A DNA stretch of 64,000 nt, taken from contig NZ_CP065997.1 in NCBI RefSeq assembly GCF_016127315.1, positions 496,001-560,000 on the forward strand, in the 5' to 3' direction. The notes under the pieces are model-generated. The model saw only the letters and a list, made by a program, of their open reading frames with translations, was not told the DNA's origin and did no database searches. The position numbers were made by a program, and so were the translations under genes. The stretch's first letter is position 1. Each line of letters opens with the position of its first letter. The DNA is from Achromobacter deleyi (GTDB lineage Bacteria > Pseudomonadota > Gammaproteobacteria > Burkholderiales > Burkholderiaceae_B). Below, in pieces: positions 33,282 to 41,728 of the stretch.

Positions 33282-36161
33282 ATGCAATTCCTGTCTTTCC
33301 GAAAACAGTCCGCTCCCTCCAATCGCCTCACGTATGCCGCGCTGCTCATGCTGGCCCTGGGCGCCGGCGCGGCCTTGCCGGACGCGGCGCTCGCCGACGC
33401 GGGCAAGCGTGGCGGCGGCCTGGGCGGGCGGGCCATCAAGAACAGCGTCCTGAGTCCGCTCATCCGCGGCGGCGAAGGCGGCGGATTGGAGGCCGTCGTC
33501 GCGGGCGGCGTGGTCGGCGCGGGCGGCAATGCCACCAACAGCCCGGGCACCGGCGGTCTCGCCCCCGCAACCCTCGGCGCCGATGAAACAACCATCACGG
33601 TCGACGCGCACGGCCGCAATGGCAGTTGCGCCGCGCCGTGCACCCCCGATGGCCCCGATCATTCCGGCGGCGGCGGCGGCGTCGCCATCCTCGGAGGAGA
33701 AAACACCCGCCTGACCGTGGCCGCGGGGGTCGACGTCCGGGGCGGCGCGGGCGCGTTGGGCGCCGACGGGCTGGTCTACGCCAGCGGCGCCCAGCACACG
33801 GGCGGTGGCGGCGGTGGCGGCGGCGCCGGCATCGCCGTGCAGTCCGGCACCTTGACCCTGAACGGCAACGTCACGGGCGGCGCAGGGGGCCCCTCTCCGA
33901 ACCATCCCGGCGGCGGCGGCGATGGCGTGGTGCTCGGGCATGGGGACATCATCGTCAATGCGCGGATCTCCGGCGGACAAGGCGGCTGGCGCCGTTATTA
34001 CTACACCCCGAAATCGGCCAGCGGAGACGGGGGCAGCGGCATATCGATCGGCTCGGGCACCGTCATCAACAACGACGTCGTACTAGGCGGCCGCCCGGGC
34101 GCCGTGGAGGTCCCCGCCGCAGCCACCGAGGGCAAGGTCGGCGTCGCGCTGCGCGCCGGCTCCAACACCACGGTCACCAACAAGCGCCGCTTCAACAGCA
34201 GCGGCGGCGCCGCCATCGTGTTCGAAGGCAACGACAACACGCTGATCATGTGGTCCGGCTCCGACATCCTTGGCGATGTCCGCTTCATGGGCCAGCGCAA
34301 TCAACTGGCGCTGGGCAGCGACGACGACGCCCCCACCACGGCGAAGATCTGGAGCGACGGCAATCTCGACTTCGGCACCGATGGCGTCTACACCGTCCGG
34401 GTCACGCCCTCCGCGGCGGACCGCCTGGATGTCGTGAATGCCGCCAGGCTCAACGGCGCGGCCGTGAAGGTCAACGCCATGGCATCGGACCTGTACGCCG
34501 AGCACACCACCTACACCATCCTGCACGCCGACGGCACGTTCAAGGGCACGCGCTTTGGCGACGTGGCGTCCAACCTGGCGTACCTCACCCCCACACTCAG
34601 CTATTCAGATGACGATCAGGACGCCCTGCTGACGTTGGTGCGCAAGGAAGCGCCCGCGCCGCGCCCTCCCGATCCGGCTCCGCCCGTGATTGATCCGGTT
34701 CCGCCTCCTCCCGATCCGGTGCCGCCCGTGATTGATCCGGCTCCGCCTTCTGATCCGGTGCCGCCGGTGATTGATCCAGTTCCGCCTTCTCCCGATCCGG
34801 TGCCGCCGGTGATTGATCCGGCTCCGCCTTCTGATCCGGTGCCGCCGGTGATTGATCCAGTTCTGCCTTCTCCCGATCCGGTGCCGCCCGTGATTGATCC
34901 GGCTCCGCCTTCTCCCGATCCGGTGCCGCCCGTGATTGATCCAGTTCCGCCTTCTCCCGATCCGGTTCCGCCGGAAGCGGGCGGCGGCGCCCCGTCGGGA
35001 TCGATTCGTTTCGCCGATCTGCTCGGCGGGCGCAACGCCATCGCCGCCGCCAATGCGATCGACGGCCTGCCCGACGGGCATGACCTCTACCGCCACGCGT
35101 TGAACCTGCCCGAAGGCGCGCCGCAGGCCTTTTTTTCGGCGCTCGCCGGGGAACTGCACGCCAGCGTCCGCCATGCGCTGCCCGGCCTGGACGCCACGAT
35201 TCGCAACGTGCCCCTGGCGCATCTGCGCGCCAATCTGTCCGCGGGCCTGCGTCCCGGCGAACCGATCGCGGCGGCCGGCCTGAGCGACGCCGCGCCGGCC
35301 GCGTCCACGCTGCCCGTCTCCCGCGCCCGGCCGGTCTGGGCGCAACTGATCGGCAACTGGCAGCGCCAGGACGCGACCGATGACTCGACCGCCGTCCGCC
35401 TGCGCACCACCGGTCTCTTCGTCGGCGCGGACCATGCCCTCGGCGCCGGCTGGCGCCTGGGCGGCGCGCTCGGGTACACCGACAGCCAGTTGCGCACCAA
35501 AGGCACGGCAGACCGCGGCGGCATCGACAGCTACAGCGCGCTCGCCTACGGCGGCAAGGCCTTCGAGGCCGGTCCCGGCACGCTCAACCTGATGCTGGGT
35601 GCGTCCCATACCTGGCACGACATCGACACGCGGCGGCGCGTCGCCGTCGGCGGCCTGGACCAGACGTTGCGAGCCGGCTATCGCGCCAACACCACCCAGG
35701 TCTTCACCGAACTGGGCTACACCCTGGCCCCCGGCAACGGCCTGACGCTCGAACCTTACGCGGGCCTGGCGTGGGCCGGCCTGCGCAGCCGGGCATTCCA
35801 GGAAAGCGGAGGCAGCGCCGCGCTCTCGGGCACGCGCCAGGCCACCCGCACCACGACGGCCACGCTGGGCCTGCGCGCCGCCCAGTCGCTGCAGATGGGC
35901 CCGCTCCAAGGCAGCGTCACGGCCGGCGCTGGCTGGCGCCGCGCCTTCGGCGATCTGCGGCCGACCTCGACGCTGGCGTTCGATACCGGCTCGGCCTTTA
36001 CCGTCACCGGCGCGCCCATCGCCCGCAACGCCGCGCTGCTCGAAGCCGGGCTGCAGGCGCAGGCCGGCCGCAATGCGACGATCGCGCTGAACTACGCGGG
36101 ACAACTCGGGGCGGGCAGCCGCGACCACAGCGCCACGCTGAGTTGGCGCTGGACCTTCTGA
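33282..36161 (+). CDS. Class V autotransporter with proline-rich repeats
   Basis: A 959-residue surface protein. The ATG at 33282 is preferred over 33276 because AGGG lies seven nt upstream. A signal peptide ends near ALADA. The passenger (about 35-440) is Gly-rich and beta-helix-like with poly-Gly stretches, ending with a VTPSAADRLDV junction. A proline-rich linker (PPVIDP repeats, 34660-34975) follows. The beta-barrel spans about 680-959, beginning PVWAQLIGNWQRQ and ending SATLSWRWTF with a terminal Phe for BAM recognition. Bordetella adhesins such as pertactin also combine autotransporter barrels and repeats, but I cannot match this to one. Its regulation is not evident; a BvgAS-type promoter would be a test. 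Confidence 0.88.
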   Translation: MQFLSFRKQSAPSNRLTYAALLMLALGAGAALPDAALADAGKRGGGLGGRAIKNSVLSPLIRGGEGGGLEAVVAGGVVGAGGNATNSPGTGGLAPATLGADETTITVDAHGRNGSCAAPCTPDGPDHSGGGGGVAILGGENTRLTVAAGVDVRGGAGALGADGLVYASGAQHTGGGGGGGGAGIAVQSGTLTLNGNVTGGAGGPSPNHPGGGGDGVVLGHGDIIVNARISGGQGGWRRYYYTPKSASGDGGSGISIGSGTVINNDVVLGGRPGAVEVPAAATEGKVGVALRAGSNTTVTNKRRFNSSGGAAIVFEGNDNTLIMWSGSDILGDVRFMGQRNQLALGSDDDAPTTAKIWSDGNLDFGTDGVYTVRVTPSAADRLDVVNAARLNGAAVKVNAMASDLYAEHTTYTILHADGTFKGTRFGDVASNLAYLTPTLSYSDDDQDALLTLVRKEAPAPRPPDPAPPVIDPVPPPPDPVPPVIDPAPPSDPVPPVIDPVPPSPDPVPPVIDPAPPSDPVPPVIDPVLPSPDPVPPVIDPAPPSPDPVPPVIDPVPPSPDPVPPEAGGGAPSGSIRFADLLGGRNAIAAANAIDGLPDGHDLYRHALNLPEGAPQAFFSALAGELHASVRHALPGLDATIRNVPLAHLRANLSAGLRPGEPIAAAGLSDAAPAASTLPVSRARPVWAQLIGNWQRQDATDDSTAVRLRTTGLFVGADHALGAGWRLGGALGYTDSQLRTKGTADRGGIDSYSALAYGGKAFEAGPGTLNLMLGASHTWHDIDTRRRVAVGGLDQTLRAGYRANTTQVFTELGYTLAPGNGLTLEPYAGLAWAGLRSRAFQESGGSAALSGTRQATRTTTATLGLRAAQSLQMGPLQGSVTAGAGWRRAFGDLRPTSTLAFDTGSAFTVTGAPIARNAALLEAGLQAQAGRNATIALNYAGQLGAGSRDHSATLSWRWTF
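34663..34975 (+). repeat. In-frame proline-rich tandem repeat in the autotransporter
   Basis: Seven copies of a PVPPVIDP-type unit and a partial eighth. Units are 13 or 14 residues (39 or 42 nt), alternating PAPPS and PVPPSP endings. All unit lengths are multiples of three, so copy number can change without frameshift. Confidence 0.85.
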
Positions 36162-36426
36162 CCGCTCCCTTTATCAGACGGCCTAACCTGCCCCAACCCG
36201 CGGTTTTGCGCTCCCTGAACCTTATGATGCCGGTCACCCACTGATAAAGGCTTCCGCAGGCCGACGGCGGCGTGCCCAGGCGCCAATCCACTGACTATCC
36301 GCTTGCGCCGCTGCCCTGGGCCTGACTGCGCGCCGTTCGCCCGCAGCGTCGCGAACGCCGGCGATCCGAGGTCTTCCGAGACCTCGGCCGCAATGACGCG
36401 GCGGAACATTTTCGTTCGAGTTCAAC

Positions 36427-37878
36427 ATGCATTGGTTTTCCCTCAAGCGTCTGTTCCGTCGCAAGCGCGACACGCGAAGCGCCGATCTTTACGGCCAGAT
36501 CGCGGCGATCCACAAGGCGCAGGCGGTCATCGAATTCGACCTGGACGGGCATGTGCTCATGGCCAACCAGAATTTCCTCGACGCCATGGGCTACACGCTT
36601 GAAGAATTGCTGGGGCGGCATCACCGCATCTTCGTCGCGCCCGACCGCCGCGATTCGCCTGAATACATGGCCTTCTGGGACAAGCTCAAGCGCGGCGAAT
36701 ACGACGCCGGGCGCTATCGCCGCATCCACAAGGATGGCGGCGACGTCTGGCTGCAGGCCAGCTACAACCCGATCCTCGATGCCGCCGGCCGGCCCTTCAA
36801 GGTGGTCAAGTACGCCACCGACGTCACCGAGCAGCAGCGGCGCCAGGCGGACACCGAAGGCCAGCTCGAAGCCATCTCCAAGGTGCAGGGCATCATCGAG
36901 TTCGAACTGGACGGCGCCATCATCCGCGCCAACGACCTGTTCCTGGACGCCATGGGCTATCGCGAAGACGAATTGCGCGGCCGGCACCACAGCATGCTGG
37001 TGTTGCCCGAAGAGGTCCGCAGCCCCGCCTACAAGGAATTCTGGCGCAAGCTGCGCGGCGGCGAATACGACACCGGCCAGTACCTGCGCATCGGCAAGAA
37101 CGGCCGCCGCGTCTGGATCGAGGCCAGCTACAACCCGATCTTCGACGCCGAGGGGCGGCCGTTCAAGGTGGTGAAGTTCGCCACCGACATCACCAAGCGC
37201 TTCACCGCCGCGCAGACGCTGCGGGTGGCGGTCCAGGGCCTGACCGAAAACGCCGAACGCGCCAGCCAGGCCAACACGCTGGCGCGCGACGCCTGCCAGG
37301 TCGCCGAGGAAGGCGGCAAGACCGTGGCCGGCGTGGTCGCCACCATGGGCGCCATCACCGACAGCTCGCGGCGCATCTCGGAAATCATCGGAGTCATGGA
37401 TGGCATCGCGTTCCAGACCAACATCCTGGCGCTGAACGCCGCGGTCGAGGCGGCGCGGGCCGGCCCCCATGGCAGGGGTTTCGCGGTGGTGGCGGCGGAA
37501 GTGCGCAGCCTGGCCCAGAACAGCGCGTCCGCGGCCAAGGAGATCAAGGACCTGATCACCACCTCGGTCCAGCAGATCGGCAGCGGCGCCGAACAGGTCC
37601 AATCCGCCGGCGCCACCATGGAGAACATCGTGACCTCGTCGCGCCGGGTCACCGAGATCATGGGCGAAGTGGTCGAGGTGTCGCTGGCGCAATCGGCCAA
37701 GCTGGGCGACGTGACCGAGGACATCACCCAGATGACGGCCGAGGCGGCGCACGAATTGCAGCGCGCCTACGACGTGCATGACCGGCCCGCGACGGCGCGG
37801 CCGGCCGCGTCGGCGCGGGCCGCCGCGGCCGGCTCCCCGGCGCCCTCGCAACCGGCGCTGGAGTACGTGCGCTACTGA
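36427..37878 (+). CDS. Soluble chemoreceptor with two PAS domains (BdlA-like)
   Basis: A 483-residue methyl-accepting chemotaxis protein with no transmembrane segment. Two tandem PAS domains lie at about 22-130 and 150-255. They share near-identical ends (ASYNPILDAAGRPFKVVKYAT and ASYNPIFDAEGRPFKVVKFA). The signalling hairpin is FQTNILALNAAVEAARAG and HGRGFAVVAAEVRSLAQ. This layout matches BdlA of Pseudomonas, a cytosolic regulator of biofilm dispersal, and Aer-like redox sensors. An 8-bp stem-loop (ccgaggtc/gacctcgg, 36366-36387) sits about 40 bp upstream of the ATG. Confidence 0.9.
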   Translation: MHWFSLKRLFRRKRDTRSADLYGQIAAIHKAQAVIEFDLDGHVLMANQNFLDAMGYTLEELLGRHHRIFVAPDRRDSPEYMAFWDKLKRGEYDAGRYRRIHKDGGDVWLQASYNPILDAAGRPFKVVKYATDVTEQQRRQADTEGQLEAISKVQGIIEFELDGAIIRANDLFLDAMGYREDELRGRHHSMLVLPEEVRSPAYKEFWRKLRGGEYDTGQYLRIGKNGRRVWIEASYNPIFDAEGRPFKVVKFATDITKRFTAAQTLRVAVQGLTENAERASQANTLARDACQVAEEGGKTVAGVVATMGAITDSSRRISEIIGVMDGIAFQTNILALNAAVEAARAGPHGRGFAVVAAEVRSLAQNSASAAKEIKDLITTSVQQIGSGAEQVQSAGATMENIVTSSRRVTEIMGEVVEVSLAQSAKLGDVTEDITQMTAEAAHELQRAYDVHDRPATARPAASARAAAAGSPAPSQPALEYVRY

Positions 37879-37950
37879 CCGGACCTGGATCGAGCCGGCC
37901 AACGAAGCCCGCGCAGACGGCGGGCCCCGACACGCGCCGGCAGGGATAAA

Positions 37951-37983
37951 AAAAACGGGCGCCGTCTCCGGCGCCCGTTTCGC
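37951..37983. terminator. Bidirectional terminator between MCP and class I fumarase
   Basis: acgggcgcc, loop gtctcc, ggcgcccgt, with A and T tracts on either side. It lies between convergent genes and can serve both. Confidence 0.85.
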
Positions 37984-37998
37984 GTTCCTGCCGCCGGC

Positions 37999-39522
37999 TT
38001 ACGCCGTGGCGACCGGGATCTTGCCGATCCGGGCCTGCCATTCCTTCGGGCCGGTGGTGTGGACCGAGGTGCCCTGGGCGTCAACCGCCACGGTCACCGG
38101 CATGTCCTTCACGTCGAACTCGTAGATGGCTTCCATGCCCAGGTCGGCGAAACCCAGCACCTTGGCGCCGCGGATCGCCTTGGACACCAGGTAGGCCGCG
38201 CCGCCCACGGCCATCAGGTAGGCCGAGCCGTGCTGCTTGATCGACTCGATGGCGACCGGGCCGCGCTCGGACTTGCCGATCATGGCGATCAGGCCGGTCT
38301 GCTCCAGCATCATGTCGGTGAACTTGTCCATGCGGGTGGCGGTGGTGGGACCGGCCGGGCCCACCACTTCGTCGCGCACCGGATCGACCGGGCCGACGTA
38401 GTAGATGACGCGGTTGGTGAAGTCCACCGGCAGCGGCTCGCCCTTGGCCAGCATGTCCTGGATGCGCTTGTGCGCGGCGTCGCGGCCAGTCAGCATCTTG
38501 CCCGACAGCAGCAGGGTCTGGCCCGGCTTCCAGCTGGCGACTTCTTCCTTCGTCAGCGTGTTCAGGTCGACCTGCCTGGACTTGTTGTAGTCCGGCGCCC
38601 AGTGCACTTCCGGCCATTCGGACAGCGACGGCGGGTCCAGGCGCGCCGGGCCCGAGCCGTCCAGCTCGAAGTGGGCATGGCGGGTGGCCGCACAGTTCGG
38701 GATCATGGCGACGGGCTTGGAGGCCGCGTGCGTCGGGAAGGTGCTGATCTTGACGTCCAGCACGGTCGTCAGGCCGCCCAGGCCCTGGGCGCCGATGCCC
38801 AGCGCGTTGACCTTCTCGTACAGCTCGATGCGCAGCTCTTCGAGCTTGTTCTGCGGGCCGCGGGCCAGCAGTTCGTACATGTCGATGTCTTCCATCAGCG
38901 ACTGCTTGGCCATCAGCATGGCCTTTTCGGCGGTGCCGCCGACGCCGATGCCCAGCATGCCCGGCGGGCACCAGCCGGCGCCCATGGTCGGGACCGTCTT
39001 GAGCACCCAGTCCACCAGCGAATCGCTGGGGTTGAGCATGGCGAACTTGGACTTGTTTTCCGAACCGCCGCCCTTCGAAGCCAGCTGCACGTCGACCTTG
39101 TCACCCGGGACAAGCTCGACGTGCAGGATACAGGGTGTGTTGTCGCGGGTGTTCTTGCGGGCGAACAGCGGATCGTCCAGCACCGAGGCGCGCAGGGGAT
39201 TGTCCGGATTCAGGTAGCCGCGGCGCACGCCTTCGTCGCACAGTTCCTGCAGGGTGCGCCTGGTGTCGAAACGCACGCCCATGCCGACCTTCAGGAACAC
39301 GTTGACGATGCCGGTGTCCTGGCACAGCGGGCGCTTGCCCTCGGCGCACATGCGCGAGTTGGTCAGGATCTGGGCCATCGCGTCGCGCGCGGCCGGGCTT
39401 TCCTCGCGCTCGTAGGCGCGGGCCAGGTGGCGGATGTAGTCGACGGGGTGGTAATAGCTGATGAACTGGATGCCATCGGCTATCGACTGGATGAAGTCTT
39501 CTTCTTTGATGAGGACGGACAT
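37999..39522 (-). CDS. Fumarate hydratase class I (iron-sulfur)
   Basis: A 507-residue class I fumarase of the FumA/FumB type: a [4Fe-4S] enzyme interconverting fumarate and malate. It shows LCQDTGIVNVFLKVG, GAGWCPPGMLGIGVGGTAEKAM (cluster Cys), PNCAATRHAHF, and the C-terminal beta domain VGPVDPVRDEVVGPAGPTTATRM and EQTGLIAMIGKSERG. With fumC at the window start, the organism has both an iron-dependent and an iron-independent fumarase. It is followed 140 bp further by a crotonase on the same strand. Confidence 0.93.
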   Translation of the reverse strand: MSVLIKEEDFIQSIADGIQFISYYHPVDYIRHLARAYEREESPAARDAMAQILTNSRMCAEGKRPLCQDTGIVNVFLKVGMGVRFDTRRTLQELCDEGVRRGYLNPDNPLRASVLDDPLFARKNTRDNTPCILHVELVPGDKVDVQLASKGGGSENKSKFAMLNPSDSLVDWVLKTVPTMGAGWCPPGMLGIGVGGTAEKAMLMAKQSLMEDIDMYELLARGPQNKLEELRIELYEKVNALGIGAQGLGGLTTVLDVKISTFPTHAASKPVAMIPNCAATRHAHFELDGSGPARLDPPSLSEWPEVHWAPDYNKSRQVDLNTLTKEEVASWKPGQTLLLSGKMLTGRDAAHKRIQDMLAKGEPLPVDFTNRVIYYVGPVDPVRDEVVGPAGPTTATRMDKFTDMMLEQTGLIAMIGKSERGPVAIESIKQHGSAYLMAVGGAAYLVSKAIRGAKVLGFADLGMEAIYEFDVKDMPVTVAVDAQGTSVHTTGPKEWQARIGKIPVATA

Positions 39523-39595
39523 GGCGATATGCGATTAACGAAGGGAACGTGAAAACGCGGCCGACCTACCGGCCAGCCGCGCTGGTGAAAGGATT

Positions 39596-39681
39596 GCTTT
39601 TGCCGCCGGGCCGCCCCAAGGCAAAAGAGCCCCCTTGGGGGGCAGCTAGCTCGCGCAGCGAGCGCGGCGTGGGGGCACCCA
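39596..39681. repeat. Structured intergenic repeat of Burkholderiales type
   Basis: Three nested dyads: cttttgcc/ggcaaaag, gcccccttggggggc, and gctcgc-gca-gcgagc. I recall similar sequences (…gggctcttttgccttgggg…) downstream of many genes in Bordetella and Achromobacter genomes, but did not verify this. It may act as a terminator between the crotonase and fumarase genes. Confidence 0.6.
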
Positions 39682-39682
39682 T

Positions 39683-40450
39683 TTATTTTCCTTGCCAGAC
39701 CGGCTTGCGCTTCTCCGCGAAAGCGGTGGCGCCTTCCTTGGCGTCGGCCGACGAGAAGATGTGGGCGATCAGCGGACGCTGGCGGCCGAACATCTCTTCC
39801 TGGGTCCAGTCGCCGGACTGCGCCACGATGCTCTTGGCGGTCTGCACCGACAGCGGGCCGTTCTCGACGATGGCGCGGGCCAGTTCCAGCGCGCCGGCCA
39901 GGGCGCCGCCCGGCTCGGTCAGGCGGTTGACCAGGCCGAAGCCGTAGGCGCGCTCGGCGCCCAGCATGTCGCCGGTCAGGATCACTTCCATGGCGATGTG
40001 GTACGGCAGGCGGCGCGGCAGGCGCAGCATGCCGCCGGCGCCGGCCACCAGGCCGCGCTTGACTTCGGGCAGGCCGAACTTGGCGTTGCTGGCGGCCACG
40101 ATCAGGTCGGAGGCCAGCGCCATCTCGCAACCGCCCGCCAGCGCGTAGCCTTCGACTGCGGCGATCAGCGGCTTTTTCGGCGGCGCTTCGTTCAGGCCGG
40201 CGAAACCGCGGCCTTCGACGTAGGGGCGCTGGCCCGACTTGGCGAACGCCTTCAGGTCCATCCCCGACGAGAACGTGCCGCCCGCGCCCGTCAGGATGCC
40301 GATGCGCACGTCGTCGCGGCTGTCCAGCTGGTCGAGCGCCGCGGCCATGGCCTGGGCGGTTTCCAGGTTGATGGCGTTCTTGGCCTCGGGGCGGTTGATG
40401 GTGATGATCTGGATGCCGTCGGCGACTTCCACCTTGATCAGGTCAGACAT
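39683..40450 (-). CDS. Enoyl-CoA hydratase/isomerase family protein
   Basis: A 255-residue crotonase-fold protein. It has TINRPEAKNAIN, the oxyanion-hole block GTFSSGMDLKAF, EGYALAGGCEMALASDL, and GLPEVKRGLVAGAGG. The hydratase Glu pair region is partly different (LAGGCEM retained). It resembles carnitinyl-CoA dehydratase-like or feruloyl-type members more than classic EchA, but no context sets a substrate. An AGGAG ribosome site precedes the start. Confidence 0.87.
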   Translation of the reverse strand: MSDLIKVEVADGIQIITINRPEAKNAINLETAQAMAAALDQLDSRDDVRIGILTGAGGTFSSGMDLKAFAKSGQRPYVEGRGFAGLNEAPPKKPLIAAVEGYALAGGCEMALASDLIVAASNAKFGLPEVKRGLVAGAGGMLRLPRRLPYHIAMEVILTGDMLGAERAYGFGLVNRLTEPGGALAGALELARAIVENGPLSVQTAKSIVAQSGDWTQEEMFGRQRPLIAHIFSSADAKEGATAFAEKRKPVWQGK

Positions 40451-40658
40451 GCGGATGCTCCTTCCGGGGGTTTGGATATTGGTTTTATATAAGACTGGTC
40501 AACCCGGAATGATACGACCAATGCCAGGCCGCCGCAGAGCGCCGGCGGGGCAACGTCCGCCTGGAACACGCCCCCGTCGGAGATGTAACCGCGAGGATGT
40601 AACCGCCTGGATGCGACCCCAATCCCGGGGTCCGGCCCCGGGGCCGCCCCGGGCCAGT

Positions 40659-40664
40659 TAAAAT
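40659..40664 (+). promoter_or_regulatory. Candidate -10 (TAAAAT) for glyQ
   Basis: TAAAATG(C) sits 57 bp upstream of the glyQ ATG; the -35 region is GC-rich with no good match. The same TAAAATGC occurs at the candidate purM -10. Weak call. Confidence 0.3.
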
Positions 40665-40721
40665 GCCCGGTTTCCCACGCCCACGGCAGACGTCGCCCGG
40701 CGACCGAATTCCAAGAATCCT

Positions 40722-41726
40722 ATGCTCACCTTTCAGCAAATCATCCTTACGCTCCAGGAATACTGGGACAAGCAGGGTTGCGCCCTGCTGCAGCCCTACG
40801 ACATGGAAGTCGGCGCCGGCACCTCGCACACCGCCACCTTCCTGCGGGCGATCGGCCCGGAGCCCTGGCGCGCGGCCTACGTGCAGCCCTCGCGCCGCCC
40901 CAAGGATGGCCGCTACGGCGAGAACCCCAATCGCCTGCAACACTATTACCAGTACCAGGTGGTGCTGAAACCCGCGCCCCCTGAAATCCTGGACCTGTAC
41001 ATCGGTTCGCTCAAGGCGCTGGGCATCGACCCCACGCAGCACGACATCCGCTTCGTCGAGGACGACTGGGAAAACCCGACGCTGGGCGCCTGGGGCCTGG
41101 GCTGGGAAGTCTGGCTCAACGGCATGGAAGTGACCCAGTTCACCTACTTCCAGCAGGTCGGCGGCCTGGATTGCACCCCGACCACGGGCGAGATCACCTA
41201 CGGCCTGGAACGCCTGGCCATGTACCTGCAGGACGTGCAGAGCGTGTACGACCTGGTCTGGACCGAAGGCGCCAACGGCAACCGCGTGCTGTACCGCGAC
41301 GTGTTCCACCAGAACGAAGTGGAACAGTCCACCTACAACTTCGAATATTCGTCGGCCGAGATGCTGTTCGCGCACTTCAACGACTACGAAGCCGAGGCCA
41401 AGCGCCTGATGGACGTGCCGCTGGCCCTGCCGGCCTATGAAGCCACGCTCAAGGCCGCCCACACCTTCAACATGCTGGACGCGCGCGGCGCGATCAGCGT
41501 CACCGAGCGCGCCGCCTATATCGGCCGCATCCGCAACCTGTCGCGCGCCGTCGCGCAGGCCTACTACGATTCCCGCGAACGACTGGGCTTTCCCATGCTG
41601 GGCCGCGACAAGGCCGCTGAAGCCCCGCCCTTGGCACATGTAGTCGCGCCGGGCCAACCCGTACTTCTCAGACAATTCAACTTCTCCAGATCGGGGCACG
41701 ACACCTCCACTGGGGAGGTTGCATAA
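40722..41726 (+). CDS. glyQ: Glycine-tRNA ligase alpha subunit
   Basis: Class II aminoacyl-tRNA synthetase subunit of the bacterial alpha2beta2 type. The 334-residue protein starts [20 protein letters not shown] and contains [42 protein letters not shown] (class II motif 2 region) and [17 protein letters not shown] (motif 3). The end is slightly extended ([16 protein letters not shown]). glyS starts 2 nt after its stop, so the two are cotranscribed. Confidence 0.98.
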   Translation: MLTFQQIILTLQEYWDKQGCALLQPYDMEVGAGTSHTATFLRAIGPEPWRAAYVQPSRRPKDGRYGENPNRLQHYYQYQVVLKPAPPEILDLYIGSLKALGIDPTQHDIRFVEDDWENPTLGAWGLGWEVWLNGMEVTQFTYFQQVGGLDCTPTTGEITYGLERLAMYLQDVQSVYDLVWTEGANGNRVLYRDVFHQNEVEQSTYNFEYSSAEMLFAHFNDYEAEAKRLMDVPLALPAYEATLKAAHTFNMLDARGAISVTERAAYIGRIRNLSRAVAQAYYDSRERLGFPMLGRDKAAEAPPLAHVVAPGQPVLLRQFNFSRSGHDTSTGEVA

Positions 41727-41728
41727 AA

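Noticed and set aside
34663..34975. CRISPR-like array inside the autotransporter
   Set aside because: Units are contiguous coding repeats in frame, without unique spacers.
34605..36128. Minus-strand frame opposite the autotransporter barrel
   Set aside because: Repeats such as NHGRHRIGRR are simply the reverse of the proline repeat; the plus-strand barrel ends in a proper Phe.
40470..40721. T-box leader upstream of glyQ
   Set aside because: No T-box consensus or specifier stem, and T-boxes are rare in Proteobacteria.
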